From assembly GCA_002364755.1 (NCBI GenBank), contig DEZI01000022.1, positions 124,001-188,000 on the forward strand: 64,000 nucleotides of DNA, read 5' to 3'. The notes below the pieces were generated by a model. The model searched no databases. It was not told the DNA's origin and worked only from the letters and a program-made list of their open reading frames with translations. This DNA comes from Stenotrophomonas maltophilia. GTDB taxonomy: Bacteria; Pseudomonadota; Gammaproteobacteria; Xanthomonadales; Xanthomonadaceae. Made by a program: the position numbers and the translations under genes. This document shows, piece after piece, positions 7,760 through 16,523 of this stretch. Every line of letters starts with the position of its first letter. Position 1 is the stretch's first letter.

Positions 7760-9760
7760 ATGTCCGAACTCCAGCACCCGGTGCTTACCACCACCTTCCT
7801 GCCGCTGCAGCGCAAGTCGCTGGCGCGCTACATCGCCCATGGCACGCCGCCGCAGACCGCGCTGGAACAGGCCGGGTTGATGGCTGCGCAGCTGTGCCGC
7901 GCGCGCCTGCACACACCCGCGGAAATCGAGCGCCTGCTGCACGAGGCCTGTGCGTTGTTTGCCAGCCATGACGGCGCGGCGGCGCAGCTTGCCGGCGCCG
8001 GCGGCGGTGGCCAGCCGGAACTCGATGCCTGGCTGGCCGCGCTGGCCGCCCATGGCGTGCTGCTGGCCCCGGCGGAGATCCTGCAGGAGTTCATCGTGCA
8101 GTCGCCCAGCGGGTACCCCGGCCTGGCCCTGCAGCAGGCCTGCCAGGAAACCCTGGCCGAACATGAGATCCGTTTCCCGGCCGCGTTCGCCAGCGACGAC
8201 GAGGACGACGACCAGGACGAGGCCGTTGCCAGCGACGCGCGTGCAGTCGAGCACCATGGCCTGTACACCTCCGAGCAGGCCCGCGTGCTGCGCGCGATCG
8301 CCGCCAATCCGGATGAGCTGATCGACCTCGATGGCTACGCCGGTACCGGCAAGGGCCACCTGGTGCTGGCGCTGATGGACGCGCGGCCGGGCCGCTACAC
8401 CTACATCGCGCCGTCGCGCGGCCAGGTGGAAGCCTTCCGCGCCCGCCTGCCGGCCAGCACCGCGGTTCGCCTGCTGACCCAGATCGAATTCGCCAACCGC
8501 GTGGCCCAGCACGCCGCGCGCAACGGCCAGACCGACGGCTTCGTCGCCAGCTACCGGCGCAGCACCCGCACCCCGCGCGAGATCGCCGGCCGCATCGGCC
8601 TGCAGGGGATCGGCGGGCGCAGCCCGGAGCAGGTGCTGCTGACCGCCTTCGAGGCCATCAACCGCTGGTGCGCCTCGTCCGCACCGCGCATGGCGTTCCA
8701 GCATTTCGACCGGTCGGTGCCGGCCGCGATGCTCGACGTGGCGCCCTACCTGGCGGCGGCCGAGCACGTCTGGCGCAGCATGTTCGATGCCGAGCTGCAG
8801 CGGAGCACGCTGCTGAGCCTCAGCCCCGCGCACATCGGCAAGTGGCTGGCGCTGCGCGGCGTCACCCCGCCACAGGACATGGGCATGCTGCTGGTGGACG
8901 AGGCGCACGACCTGAGTGCGTCGTGGAAGCAGCTGCTGGCCGGTCACGCCCCGGGTGTGGTCAGCCTCGGCGATCCGCACCAGTGCCTGTCCGGCACCGT
9001 GCCGCGCTGGGCCGCCTCGAAGGTGCTGGAAATGCACCAGTCAGTGCGCCAGGGCAACCAGGTCGATGGCCTGGTCAACCAGGCGTTGGCGCTGGACGGC
9101 CTGGGCCAGGACAGCGGTCCGTTCGTCGGTGCCGCCGATCGCGCCACCGGCGTGCTGCATTACCGCGACTGGTCGCAGGTGCCGGCCGAGGGCCTGCGCA
9201 TCCACGGTAACACGGCCGATCTGGCCCTGGACGCCGCCCGGCTGCAGGCGCACGGGTTGCGCCCCTACCTGCACCCGGCATCGCTGCGCGCGCTGCGCAG
9301 TGCGTTGCAGGGGCCGCTGGATGCATGGCGGCGGCACCGCGACGGCGCGTCGAACCCCGAATGGGAGCGCTCGCTGGCCGCGCAGGCCGGCGAAGGGCAG
9401 GGCGCGCTGCTGGAACTGTTCGCCTCCGCCGACCGCGTGCAGTCACTGCTGCAGGCGCTGGACGACCAGGACACGCCTGCGGAGGCGCGAGTAGTGCTGT
9501 GCCTGGCCGAACACGCGAAGAACCTGCAGTTCGACGTGGTTGCACTGTCGCCCAGCTGCTTCAGTGCAGGGCAGGGCAGTCGTATCTGGCACAACCCGGT
9601 GCGCGCGGCCTATCTGGCCATGACCCGCGCGCGGCGCCAGCTGCATGTGGCTGCCGATGGCATGGAACACCTGCAGCACACGGCCGCACTGCAGGAACAG
9701 GCGCGGCAGGCACGCAAGCGCGAGCGGCAGCACGCCAGCGGATACCGGCCTGCCCGCTAG
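7760..9760 (+). CDS. UvrD/Rep-like superfamily I helicase-related protein with altered Walker A
   Basis: The 666-residue product has SF1 helicase motifs: GYAGTGKG (motif I, Lys198), LLVDEAHDLSAS (motif II), SLGDPHQCLSG (motif III), an HQSVRQGNQ segment (motif IV region), AEHAKNLQFDVVALSP (motif V) and AYLAMTRARRQLHV (motif VI). The residue after the Walker A Lys is Gly199, not the usual Thr or Ser that helps bind magnesium. Residues 1-165 are a divergent N-terminal region with an acidic stretch near residue 150 (DDEDDDQDE). Spacing between motifs is shorter than in UvrD or Rep, so it is probably not a full processive helicase. It could be a DNA-dependent ATPase or a degenerate member. No partner gene is adjacent. 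Confidence 0.72.
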   Translation: MSELQHPVLTTTFLPLQRKSLARYIAHGTPPQTALEQAGLMAAQLCRARLHTPAEIERLLHEACALFASHDGAAAQLAGAGGGGQPELDAWLAALAAHGVLLAPAEILQEFIVQSPSGYPGLALQQACQETLAEHEIRFPAAFASDDEDDDQDEAVASDARAVEHHGLYTSEQARVLRAIAANPDELIDLDGYAGTGKGHLVLALMDARPGRYTYIAPSRGQVEAFRARLPASTAVRLLTQIEFANRVAQHAARNGQTDGFVASYRRSTRTPREIAGRIGLQGIGGRSPEQVLLTAFEAINRWCASSAPRMAFQHFDRSVPAAMLDVAPYLAAAEHVWRSMFDAELQRSTLLSLSPAHIGKWLALRGVTPPQDMGMLLVDEAHDLSASWKQLLAGHAPGVVSLGDPHQCLSGTVPRWAASKVLEMHQSVRQGNQVDGLVNQALALDGLGQDSGPFVGAADRATGVLHYRDWSQVPAEGLRIHGNTADLALDAARLQAHGLRPYLHPASLRALRSALQGPLDAWRRHRDGASNPEWERSLAAQAGEGQGALLELFASADRVQSLLQALDDQDTPAEARVVLCLAEHAKNLQFDVVALSPSCFSAGQGSRIWHNPVRAAYLAMTRARRQLHVAADGMEHLQHTAALQEQARQARKRERQHASGYRPAR

Positions 9761-9801
9761 GACACGATCAGGCGCCGCTCAGCAGCGGCGCGCCGCAACA
9801 C

Positions 9802-10794
9802 TCAGCACTTGTCCTTGCGGCCCATCAGCTTGCCCAGACGCGAGGGCTCATCGCACTTCGGTGCCACCGGTGCGGCCGGTGCCAGTGCAGCGGCACGTGC
9901 CTTCTGCAGCTGCTGGATCTTCGCGCGGATCTGCGGCATTGCCGCCATCGCGGCCTTCTCGCCTTCGAGAATGGCGGTGCCGCGCTGGCTGAAATCGGCA
10001 GCGCCGATGTCCAGCACCTTCGGCCGGATGACGATGTCGGCGCGTGCCAGTTCCTGTTCGCCCAGGCGCTGGCCCATGATCGAGATCGACTGGTTGACGA
10101 TGCCCAGCATGCCGGTCGGCGCCTTGCCGCTGGCCTTGCTGGAGATGTCCACGGCGATGACGAACTCGGCGCCCAGCTGGCGCGCGGCATCCACCGGCAC
10201 CGGGCTGACCACGCCACCGTCGATGTAGTTGCGGCCACCGATCTTCACCGGCTCGAACACGCCGGGAATGCTGCTGGACGCGCGCACGGCCTGGCCGACG
10301 TTGCCGCGCACGAAGATCGCGCGCTCGCCGGTTTCCAGCTGGGTGGCGACCGCGGCGAACGGTTTCTTCAGCTTTTCGGCCGGGCGGTTGGCCACCTGTT
10401 CGTTGACGTAATCCTGCAGCTTCTGGCCCTGCACCAGGCCGCCGGAGAACAGGCGCACGTCGCGGATGCTGGCTTCATCCAGTGCCACGGCCCTGCTCTG
10501 CATCTGGAACGCGTCCATGCCGCTGGCATACAGCGCGCCGACCACGCTGCCGGCGCTGGTGCCCGACACCACCACCGGTTCGAAGCCGTTGGCTTCCAGC
10601 ATCTTGATCACGCCGATGTGGGCAAAGCCCTTGGCCGCACCACCACCGAGGGCGATGCCGATCTTGATCGGCTTGGCCTGCGGCACCAGGGTCGGCTGCG
10701 GCGGCGGAGTGGGGCGGACCTCTTCGCCACCGCAACCGGCCAGCAGGCCGAGCAGGGCGACGGACAGCAGCACGCGGGGGCGGAAAAGGCTCAT
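9802..10794 (-). CDS. Patatin-like phospholipase, predicted lipoprotein
   Basis: The 330-residue product begins with a lipoprotein signal ending in the lipobox LLAGC, so it is probably membrane-anchored facing the periplasm. The patatin domain shows the oxyanion loop GGGAAKG, the nucleophile elbow GTSAG (Ser) and the catalytic DGG (Asp) that complete the Ser-Asp dyad. It resembles the RssA/NTE group of serine esterases that act on phospholipids or lysophospholipids. I chose the ATG at 10794 since it directly opens the signal sequence; a longer open frame upstream runs through a repeat pair and is not coding. The C-terminus is basic and Ala-rich and ends in Cys. It is convergent with the helicase-like gene, 41 bases away. 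Confidence 0.9.
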   Translation of the reverse strand: MSLFRPRVLLSVALLGLLAGCGGEEVRPTPPPQPTLVPQAKPIKIGIALGGGAAKGFAHIGVIKMLEANGFEPVVVSGTSAGSVVGALYASGMDAFQMQSRAVALDEASIRDVRLFSGGLVQGQKLQDYVNEQVANRPAEKLKKPFAAVATQLETGERAIFVRGNVGQAVRASSSIPGVFEPVKIGGRNYIDGGVVSPVPVDAARQLGAEFVIAVDISSKASGKAPTGMLGIVNQSISIMGQRLGEQELARADIVIRPKVLDIGAADFSQRGTAILEGEKAAMAAMPQIRAKIQQLQKARAAALAPAAPVAPKCDEPSRLGKLMGRKDKC

Positions 10795-10861
10795 CGGCAA
10801 TGCGCTCGGGGCGCCGGATTCAGGAAAGGGCGCCAGCATACCGAAGGATGCAAAATCCATG

Positions 10862-10932
10862 GGTAGCGCCGGGCCATGCCCGGCGGATGGTTCAGGTGCC
10901 GCTGTGCTCGCCGGGCATGGCCCGGCGCTACC
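10862..10932. repeat. SMAG-type palindrome pair (GCGCCGGGC stem)
   Basis: A direct copy (10862-10885, GTAGCGCCGGGCCATGCC core) and an inverted copy (10909-10932) face each other across 23 bases between two reverse-strand genes. This stem variant differs from the GAGCCGAGC variant by paired changes on both sides of the stem. Confidence 0.88.
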
Positions 10933-10940
10933 GTGCGGGG

Positions 10941-11978
10941 TCAGAACCGGCTGTCGCCGCCCAGGAACCCGCTTTCGCCGCGGCGCTTGCCGCCCCCCTG
11001 CGGCGCGGCCATCCACATGCGCCCGGCCAGGCGCGAGAACGGCAGCGACTGCAGCCAGACCTTGCCCGGCCCGGTCAGGGTGGCCAGGAACACGCCCTCG
11101 CCACCGAACAGCATGCTCTTGATGCCGCTGACCCGGCGCACGTCCATCTCCACCGTCGGGTGGTAGGCCACCACGCAGCCGGTATCCACGTCCAGGCGCT
11201 CGCCGGCGGCCAGTTCGCGCTCGATCACGCAACCGCCGGCATGGATGAAGACCCAGCCGTCGCCCTCCAGCTTCTGCATGACGAAGCCTTCGCCGCCGAA
11301 CAGGCCGGTCATGATCCTGCGCTGGAACTGCACGCCGATGCGCACGCCGCGCGCGCCGGCCAGAAAGCTGTCCTTCTGGCAGATCAGGCGTCCGCCGTGC
11401 TGGTCCAGCTTCATCGGCAGCACCGTGCCGGGGTAGGGCGCGGCGAAGGCGACCTTGCCGCGGCCAGTGCCGGTCTGGGTGTAGACGGTGGCGAACAGGC
11501 TCTCGCCGGTCACCACGCGGCGGCCGGCGGCCATCACCTTGCCCATGAAACCGCTGCTGGCCTGCGAGCCGTCGCCGAACACGGTGTCCATCTGCACCGT
11601 GGATTCCTTGAACATCAGCGCACCGGCCTCGGCGATCGCGCTTTCGCCCGGGTCCAGGCCGATTTCCACGAACTGCATTTCATGGCCGACGATGCGGAAA
11701 TCGATCGGATCGCCGTGGCCGCCGCTGCTGCTGACGGTTTCAGTCGCCGCTGGTGCGGCAGCGGGCAGGACCGGCGGTGCCGGGGCGGGTGCGGCAGGGG
11801 CCGCGGCGGCCGCAGCGCCATGCAGCAGGTTGATTTCGGACACGGGTGCCCACCCTTCCATGCCCTGGCGCCATGCCAGCGCGTGCGGGTTGGCCTGCGC
11901 AAAATGGCGCGCAGCGTCCTCGTCGAGTGGGCCGATCCGCTCGGCCTGGCCGGCGGCATGGAAGTACCACTGGGTCAT
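10941..11978 (-). CDS. AIM24/TIGR00266-family protein with N-terminal GYF_2-like domain
   Basis: The 345-residue product starts with a GYF_2 (DUF4339)-like module, MTQWYFHAAGQAERIGPLDE, with the W-Y-F and G-P features and GWAPV, at residues 1-55. An Ala/Pro-rich linker follows at about 55-85. The rest is an AIM24-type beta-rich fold (PGESAIAEAGALMF, GGEGFVMQKLEGDG, GGCVIEREL, FGGEGVFLATLTGPGKVWLQ). AIM24 relatives in mitochondria affect inner-membrane organisation, but bacterial members have no assigned role. I chose the ATG at 11978 because it begins the GYF module. There is no signal peptide, so it is probably cytoplasmic or peripherally membrane-bound. Confidence 0.85.
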   Translation of the reverse strand: MTQWYFHAAGQAERIGPLDEDAARHFAQANPHALAWRQGMEGWAPVSEINLLHGAAAAAAPAAPAPAPPVLPAAAPAATETVSSSGGHGDPIDFRIVGHEMQFVEIGLDPGESAIAEAGALMFKESTVQMDTVFGDGSQASSGFMGKVMAAGRRVVTGESLFATVYTQTGTGRGKVAFAAPYPGTVLPMKLDQHGGRLICQKDSFLAGARGVRIGVQFQRRIMTGLFGGEGFVMQKLEGDGWVFIHAGGCVIERELAAGERLDVDTGCVVAYHPTVEMDVRRVSGIKSMLFGGEGVFLATLTGPGKVWLQSLPFSRLAGRMWMAAPQGGGKRRGESGFLGGDSRF

Positions 11979-12063
11979 CGCAGCAGCTCTTTGGCAAGGG
12001 GAAATACCGAGTCTAGCGGCCCGACGCGGGCCCTGCCGGTGAGGGGCCATGAACGATCGGCAT

Positions 12064-12092
12064 TTGCGACGCAGGTGCTGTATTGCAACAAT
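12064..12092 (+). promoter_or_regulatory. Candidate sigma-70-like promoter for the TonB-dependent receptor
   Basis: TTGCGA (12064-12069) and AACAAT (12087-12092), each matching four of six consensus bases, are separated by 17 bases. They lie about 48 bases before the receptor start codon. The assignment rests on pattern alone. Confidence 0.3.
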
Positions 12093-12139
12093 TATCTGGT
12101 AGCGCCGTTTCACCACCCCTCCAAACACAGCCTACCGCC

Positions 12140-14407
12140 ATGTCTCCGACCCGCACTTTCCGTGGCCGCACTCCGGTCGCGCGTCCCCTCGTTGCCGCTC
12201 TTTCCGCCCTGCTGCCGCTGGTAGCAGCCGCCCAGGAAACCCCTGCTGCCAAGGATCCGGTTGCCCTCGATGCCCTCCAGGTCACCGCGCAGCGCCGCGT
12301 CGAGAACGCCAAGGACGTGCCGGTCGCGATCACCGCGATCCAGGGCGAGAAGCTGGATGTGCTCGGCTCCGCCGGCGACGACATCCGCTTCCTGTCCGCG
12401 CGCGTGCCGAGCCTGAACATCGAATCGTCGTACGGCCGTGCCTTCCCGCGCTTCTACATCCGCGGCCTGGGCAACACCGACTTCGATCTCAACGCTTCGC
12501 AGCCGGTGTCGCTGGTATACGACGACGTGGTGCAGGAAAGCCCGCTGCTGAAGGGCTTCCCGCTGTTCGACCTGGCTGGCGTGGAAGTGCTGCGTGGCCC
12601 GCAGGGCACGCTGTTCGGCCGCAACACCCCGGCCGGCGTGGTGAAGTTCGATTCGGCCCGTCCGTCGCAGGACGCCGATGGCTACGTGAAGATGTCCTAC
12701 GGCACGTATGACACCTGGAACGTGCAGGGCGCTTACGGCGGCCCGCTGACCAGCCGCTGGTCGGCGCGCGTGTCGGCGCTGTACCAGCGCCGCGAGAACT
12801 ACGTCGACAACACCGTCGCCAACGCGCCGAGCTCGGGCTTCGAAGGCTATGACGAAGCCGCTGGCCGCGTGCAGTTCCTGTACGAAGGTGATGACGTCGA
12901 AGCGCTGTTCAACCTGCACAAGCGCAAGCTCAACGGCACCGCGCGCCTGTTCCGCGCCAACATCATCCAGCCGGGCAGCAATGCGCTGGTCGAGAACTTC
13001 GACCGCGACAAGGTCTCCACCGACGGGCTGAACTTCTCCAACCTGGAAACCTGGGGCGGCAGCGCACGCATCAAGTGGGACCTGGGCCGTGTCACCCTGC
13101 ACTCGATCACCGGCTATGAAACCGCCGAATCGCTGAACCACGGCGACGTCGATGGCGGCTATGGTGCTTCGTTCCTGGGCGCCGGCAACTACGGCCCGGG
13201 CAACATTCCGTTCCCGTCCGAATCGGCTGACGGCCTGCCGCACCACCGCCAGTGGACGCAGGAATTCCGCGTCGAGTCCAACGAGTGGGGCCGCTTCGAC
13301 TGGCAGGCCGGCGTCTTCTACTTCGATGAAGACGTCACCATCGACAGCTTCAACTACGACTCGCTGACCCCGGGCAACCCGCAGACCGGCCACGCCGTGC
13401 AGAGCCAGCGCAACAAGGCCTGGGCCGCGTTCGCCTCGGGCGACCTGGACGTGACCGACCGCTTCAAGCTGCGTGCCGGCGTGCGTTACACCCAGGACAA
13501 GAAGGACTTCACCGCCAGCGTGCTGCAGGCCGTGCCGGGCGGTACGCCGGTCAGCGGCCCGTACCTGGCCAACAGCGATGTCGACGACGTCAGCTGGGAC
13601 CTGAGCGGCGTCTACCAGATCACCGACAACATCAACGCCTATGCGCGCGTGGCCAAGGGCTTCCGTGCACCGTCGATCCAGGGCCGCCTGGCCTTCGGCG
13701 GCGTCACCCAGGCCGATTCGGAGAAGGTGATTTCGTATGAAGCCGGCATCAAGGCCGACCTGTTCGACCGTCGCGCACGCCTCGGCTTCAACGTGTTCCG
13801 CTACAACGTCGATGGCCAGCAGCTGATCGCCGTGGGTGGCAGCAACAACACCGCCACCCTGCTCAACGCCGACAAGACCATCGGCCAGGGCTTCGAGCTG
13901 GACTTCGAGGCGTACCTGACCGACCACGTGCTGATGACCCTGGGCAGCAGCTACAACGACACCGAGATCAAGGACAAGGATCTGGCCGTGGCGATCTGTG
14001 GCGGTGGCTGCACCATCACCGACCCGACCACCCTCATCAACGGTGGCACCTACGCGCTGGTCAACGGCAACCCGCTGCCGCAGGCGCCGAAGTGGATCCA
14101 CAACCTGACCCTGCGTGCCGGCTTCCCGGTGAACGATGCCAGCGAGGTCTACGTCTACACCGACTGGGCGTACAAGAGTGCTGTGAACTTCTTCCTGTAC
14201 GAGTCGCCGGAGTTCCGCAGCCGCAGCTCGCTGGAAGGTGGCCTGCGCGTGGGCTACAACTGGGATTACGGCCAGTACGACGTGGCCGTGTTCGGCCGCA
14301 ACCTGACCAACCAGACCCGCGTGGTCGGTGCGATCGACTTCAACAACCTGACCGGCTTCCTCAACGAGCCGCGCACGTTCGGCGTCGAGTTCACCGCGAA
14401 GTTCTGA
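12140..14407 (+). CDS. TonB-dependent outer membrane receptor
   Basis: The 755-residue product has a signal peptide ending near AAAQ, a short N-terminal stretch with a TonB-box-like DALQVTAQRR, a plug domain (about residues 45-165, with EVLRGPQGTLFGRNTPAG) and a beta-barrel ending in Phe (GVEFTAKF), as outer membrane proteins do. It imports a ligand across the outer membrane using TonB energy. There is no N-terminal signalling extension, so it does not act through an anti-sigma factor. It belongs to the broad group that includes IroN, FecA-less siderophore and carbohydrate receptors; the ligand cannot be read from sequence, and no transport or catabolic genes are adjacent. A hairpin terminator follows 27 bases after the stop. 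Confidence 0.93.
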   Translation: MSPTRTFRGRTPVARPLVAALSALLPLVAAAQETPAAKDPVALDALQVTAQRRVENAKDVPVAITAIQGEKLDVLGSAGDDIRFLSARVPSLNIESSYGRAFPRFYIRGLGNTDFDLNASQPVSLVYDDVVQESPLLKGFPLFDLAGVEVLRGPQGTLFGRNTPAGVVKFDSARPSQDADGYVKMSYGTYDTWNVQGAYGGPLTSRWSARVSALYQRRENYVDNTVANAPSSGFEGYDEAAGRVQFLYEGDDVEALFNLHKRKLNGTARLFRANIIQPGSNALVENFDRDKVSTDGLNFSNLETWGGSARIKWDLGRVTLHSITGYETAESLNHGDVDGGYGASFLGAGNYGPGNIPFPSESADGLPHHRQWTQEFRVESNEWGRFDWQAGVFYFDEDVTIDSFNYDSLTPGNPQTGHAVQSQRNKAWAAFASGDLDVTDRFKLRAGVRYTQDKKDFTASVLQAVPGGTPVSGPYLANSDVDDVSWDLSGVYQITDNINAYARVAKGFRAPSIQGRLAFGGVTQADSEKVISYEAGIKADLFDRRARLGFNVFRYNVDGQQLIAVGGSNNTATLLNADKTIGQGFELDFEAYLTDHVLMTLGSSYNDTEIKDKDLAVAICGGGCTITDPTTLINGGTYALVNGNPLPQAPKWIHNLTLRAGFPVNDASEVYVYTDWAYKSAVNFFLYESPEFRSRSSLEGGLRVGYNWDYGQYDVAVFGRNLTNQTRVVGAIDFNNLTGFLNEPRTFGVEFTAKF

Positions 14408-14433
14408 TGCGGTTGCAGGCGTGATGCAATGAA

Positions 14434-14466
14434 GAAGGGCCGGCGAAATGCCGGCCCTTCTGTTTT
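14434..14466 (+). terminator. Rho-independent terminator after the TonB-dependent receptor
   Basis: Perfect 11-base arms (14434-14444 and 14450-14460, GAAGGGCCGGC and its complement) have a five-base loop and are followed by TGTTTT. Confidence 0.88.
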
Positions 14467-14473
14467 CCTGGGC

Positions 14474-14533
14474 CGCCGGGCATGGCCCGGCGCTACCCAG
14501 GCATCGCGCGGTAGCGCCGGGCCATGCCCGGCG
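14474..14533. repeat. SMAG-type pair (GCGCCGGGC stem), tail-to-tail
   Basis: An inverted copy (14474-14497, ending GGCGCTACC) precedes a direct copy (14510-14533, beginning GGTAGCGCC), separated by 12 bases. This is the opposite orientation to the pair at 10862, so here the GTAG ends face inward. It lies just before the end of the reverse-strand phosphatase gene. Confidence 0.87.
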
Positions 14534-14550
14534 AGCGCAGCGACGATGCT

Positions 14551-15423
14551 TTACAGCGCGCTTTCCGGCCGCACCTTCAGCACCGCTTCCTCGGCCGCGC
14601 AGTCGCGGCTGGAATGCAGGCCGGCCTTGCGTGCATCAGCAATCTCCTTGCGCGCCGCCAGCAGATCCTTGTTGAACGCCGCGTTGTCATGCAGGCGCGC
14701 CACCGCGGCGGCGCCCATGAAACGCCCTTCGAGGATGTCGCTCTGCCAGTGCACGTTGCACACCAGGCGGCTCTCGCCGTAGTTGCGGCCACGCGCCTGG
14801 ATGGCATCGGCGCGGTCCGGCGCGATCTCCGAAAGGATCAGGGCCCAGGCCCAGCCGATGGAGGTGTGGCCCGAAGGGTAGGAGCCGTTCCTGCGCAGGC
14901 CGGCTTCATCGTCGGGCGTGCAGGTCGGCTCGCCGTTGACCATGAAGGGGCGCGGACGCTGGTACTGGTTCTTGGCGGCCTTGGTGGCCGCGCTGGCATC
15001 GATGCGGCTGCGCTCCAGCAGGCGGTACAGGGCGGGGGTCTTCACCGCGTCCACGTCGATGTCGGCGGCGCAGGAGAACTGGTTGGCACCCTCGGGGAAG
15101 CCGAGCTCGGCATCGCGGGTCGCCTGGCTGAAGCGCGGCGTGCCGCGCAGGGCGCGGGCTTCGCGACTGACCTGCTCATCCAGCGCGAAGCCGGCCGAAC
15201 CGGCTGCCGGTGGCGCCGGCACCAGGGCGATGCTGGCCGGCACGGCGGCCTTGTCGAGGTAGCCCACCGCCTTGGTGGTGACGTTGGATTCCACCGTGGT
15301 CGGTGCGGTGGCGGTGGATGCGCAACCGGCCAGCGACAGGGCGATGGCCAGGCCGAGCAGGGGGCGGGCGGGGAGGGCAGGCAAAGACATGGGCAGGCTC
15401 GAGACAGGAAACACAGAGGCCAT
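14551..15423 (-). CDS. Class A acid phosphatase / PAP2-family lipoprotein
   Basis: The 290-residue product carries the PAP2 phosphatase signature: KNQYQRPRPFM (first motif), GSYPSGHTSIGWAWA (second, catalytic His) and SRLVCNVHWQSDILEG (third, His and Asp). It resembles class A non-specific acid phosphatases (PhoN type), which release phosphate from organic esters in the periplasm. The N-terminus has a hydrophobic stretch ending in LAGC, a lipobox. I chose the ATG at 15423 because an AGGAGG ribosome binding site lies ten bases before it; a second ATG at 15390 (MSLPALPAR) would still leave the lipobox. It is divergent from the lipase gene with 210 bases between start codons. Confidence 0.9.
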   Translation of the reverse strand: MASVFPVSSLPMSLPALPARPLLGLAIALSLAGCASTATAPTTVESNVTTKAVGYLDKAAVPASIALVPAPPAAGSAGFALDEQVSREARALRGTPRFSQATRDAELGFPEGANQFSCAADIDVDAVKTPALYRLLERSRIDASAATKAAKNQYQRPRPFMVNGEPTCTPDDEAGLRRNGSYPSGHTSIGWAWALILSEIAPDRADAIQARGRNYGESRLVCNVHWQSDILEGRFMGAAAVARLHDNAAFNKDLLAARKEIADARKAGLHSSRDCAAEEAVLKVRPESAL

Positions 15424-15633
15424 GATCGCAGCCCCTCCTGCCGCCCGCAGCGTCCATGGGTCATACGGCCAGACCCGGCATGGTGGCGTGCTCCGGTCAC
15501 GATCCTGCAACAACAGCATCCAACGTCGCCAATCTCCCGAAAACGGGCGCAGCGCACGGACTTTCACGCACGTTCGCAGCGAGCATCGGCCCACAGCCGG
15601 GCCGGGGGGATCCGCTGACGAGGGAGAGATGCG

Positions 15634-16512
15634 ATGCGCAGTACCGCAACAGGAAGTACCGCCCTGGCCCTGCTGCTGGGCCTGGCCTGCACCCCGGCGC
15701 AGGCCGCCGATGTCTACGGCGTGGCCTTCGTCCACGGCACCGGCGCACAGACCGATGCCACCCAGGACTACTGGCAGCCGGCGATCATCGACACCGTGCG
15801 CCAGGGCCTGCCGAACAGCAGCAACTACGTGGTCATCAACTGCGATTTCACCCAGTACATGTGGAAGCCTGAGGCCGCCGGCTGCCTGGCCAACCAGCTG
15901 ACCCGCTTCATCGACAGCCGCGGCATCACCCAGCTGGTGGTCATCACCCATTCCAATGGCGGCAACGTGGTGCGCTGGATCCTGTCCAATCCCACTTACG
16001 ACAGCCGCTACCCGAAGATCATCAGCACAGTGCGCAAGGTCACCGCGCTCGCGCCGTCCTCGGCGGGCACGCCGCTGGCCGATGCGGTGCTCAACGGCAA
16101 CACCTTCGAAACCTCGCTGGGCTGGCTGCTGGGCTACAAGAGCGATGCCGTGCGCATGCAGCAGGTCGGCCACATGGCCACCTACAACGCGCAGAACCTG
16201 TACGGCACCGCCGGCCGCCCCGCGTTGCCCAAGCCCTTCCGCGCGGTGGTCGGCAGCGATGTCGAATCGGCCGTGTGGGACAGCAACAGCTACTGCGGTG
16301 GCTATGCGGCCAACGTAGGCCTGGAGTTCACCCAGAACTGGCTGTCGTCCTGCTCGGACGGTTTCCTGGAATGCAGCAGCCAGAAGGCGGCGGGCAGCCT
16401 GTGGTTCACCGACAAGGCGCGTACCCAGGGCGCCGAGCCGCTGAGCCATAACCAGAGCCGCCGCGAGTGCTTCGGCCTCGGCACGATCCTGCGCAATGAC
16501 CTGACCCAGTGA
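15634..16512 (+). CDS. Secreted alpha/beta-hydrolase, lipase-like
   Basis: The 292-residue product has a signal peptide (cleavage near AQAADV, residue 25). It has an alpha/beta-hydrolase fold: oxyanion-region FVHGTG, and a nucleophile elbow THSNGGN in place of the usual G-x-S-x-G, with the Ser in THSNGG. Several Cys residues suggest disulfides, as expected for an exported enzyme. It probably hydrolyses lipids or other esters outside the cytoplasm. The ATG at 15634 follows AGGGAGAG. A DUF4785 gene starts 11 bases after its stop, so the two are almost certainly co-transcribed. The acid and His of the triad cannot be named safely. Confidence 0.82.
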   Translation: MRSTATGSTALALLLGLACTPAQAADVYGVAFVHGTGAQTDATQDYWQPAIIDTVRQGLPNSSNYVVINCDFTQYMWKPEAAGCLANQLTRFIDSRGITQLVVITHSNGGNVVRWILSNPTYDSRYPKIISTVRKVTALAPSSAGTPLADAVLNGNTFETSLGWLLGYKSDAVRMQQVGHMATYNAQNLYGTAGRPALPKPFRAVVGSDVESAVWDSNSYCGGYAANVGLEFTQNWLSSCSDGFLECSSQKAAGSLWFTDKARTQGAEPLSHNQSRRECFGLGTILRNDLTQ

Positions 16513-16523
16513 GGGAGATGACC

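Noticed and set aside
12110..14101. A 663-residue open frame opposite the TonB-dependent receptor
   Set aside because: It is a codon-phase shadow; the receptor has a full signal, plug and barrel on the forward strand.
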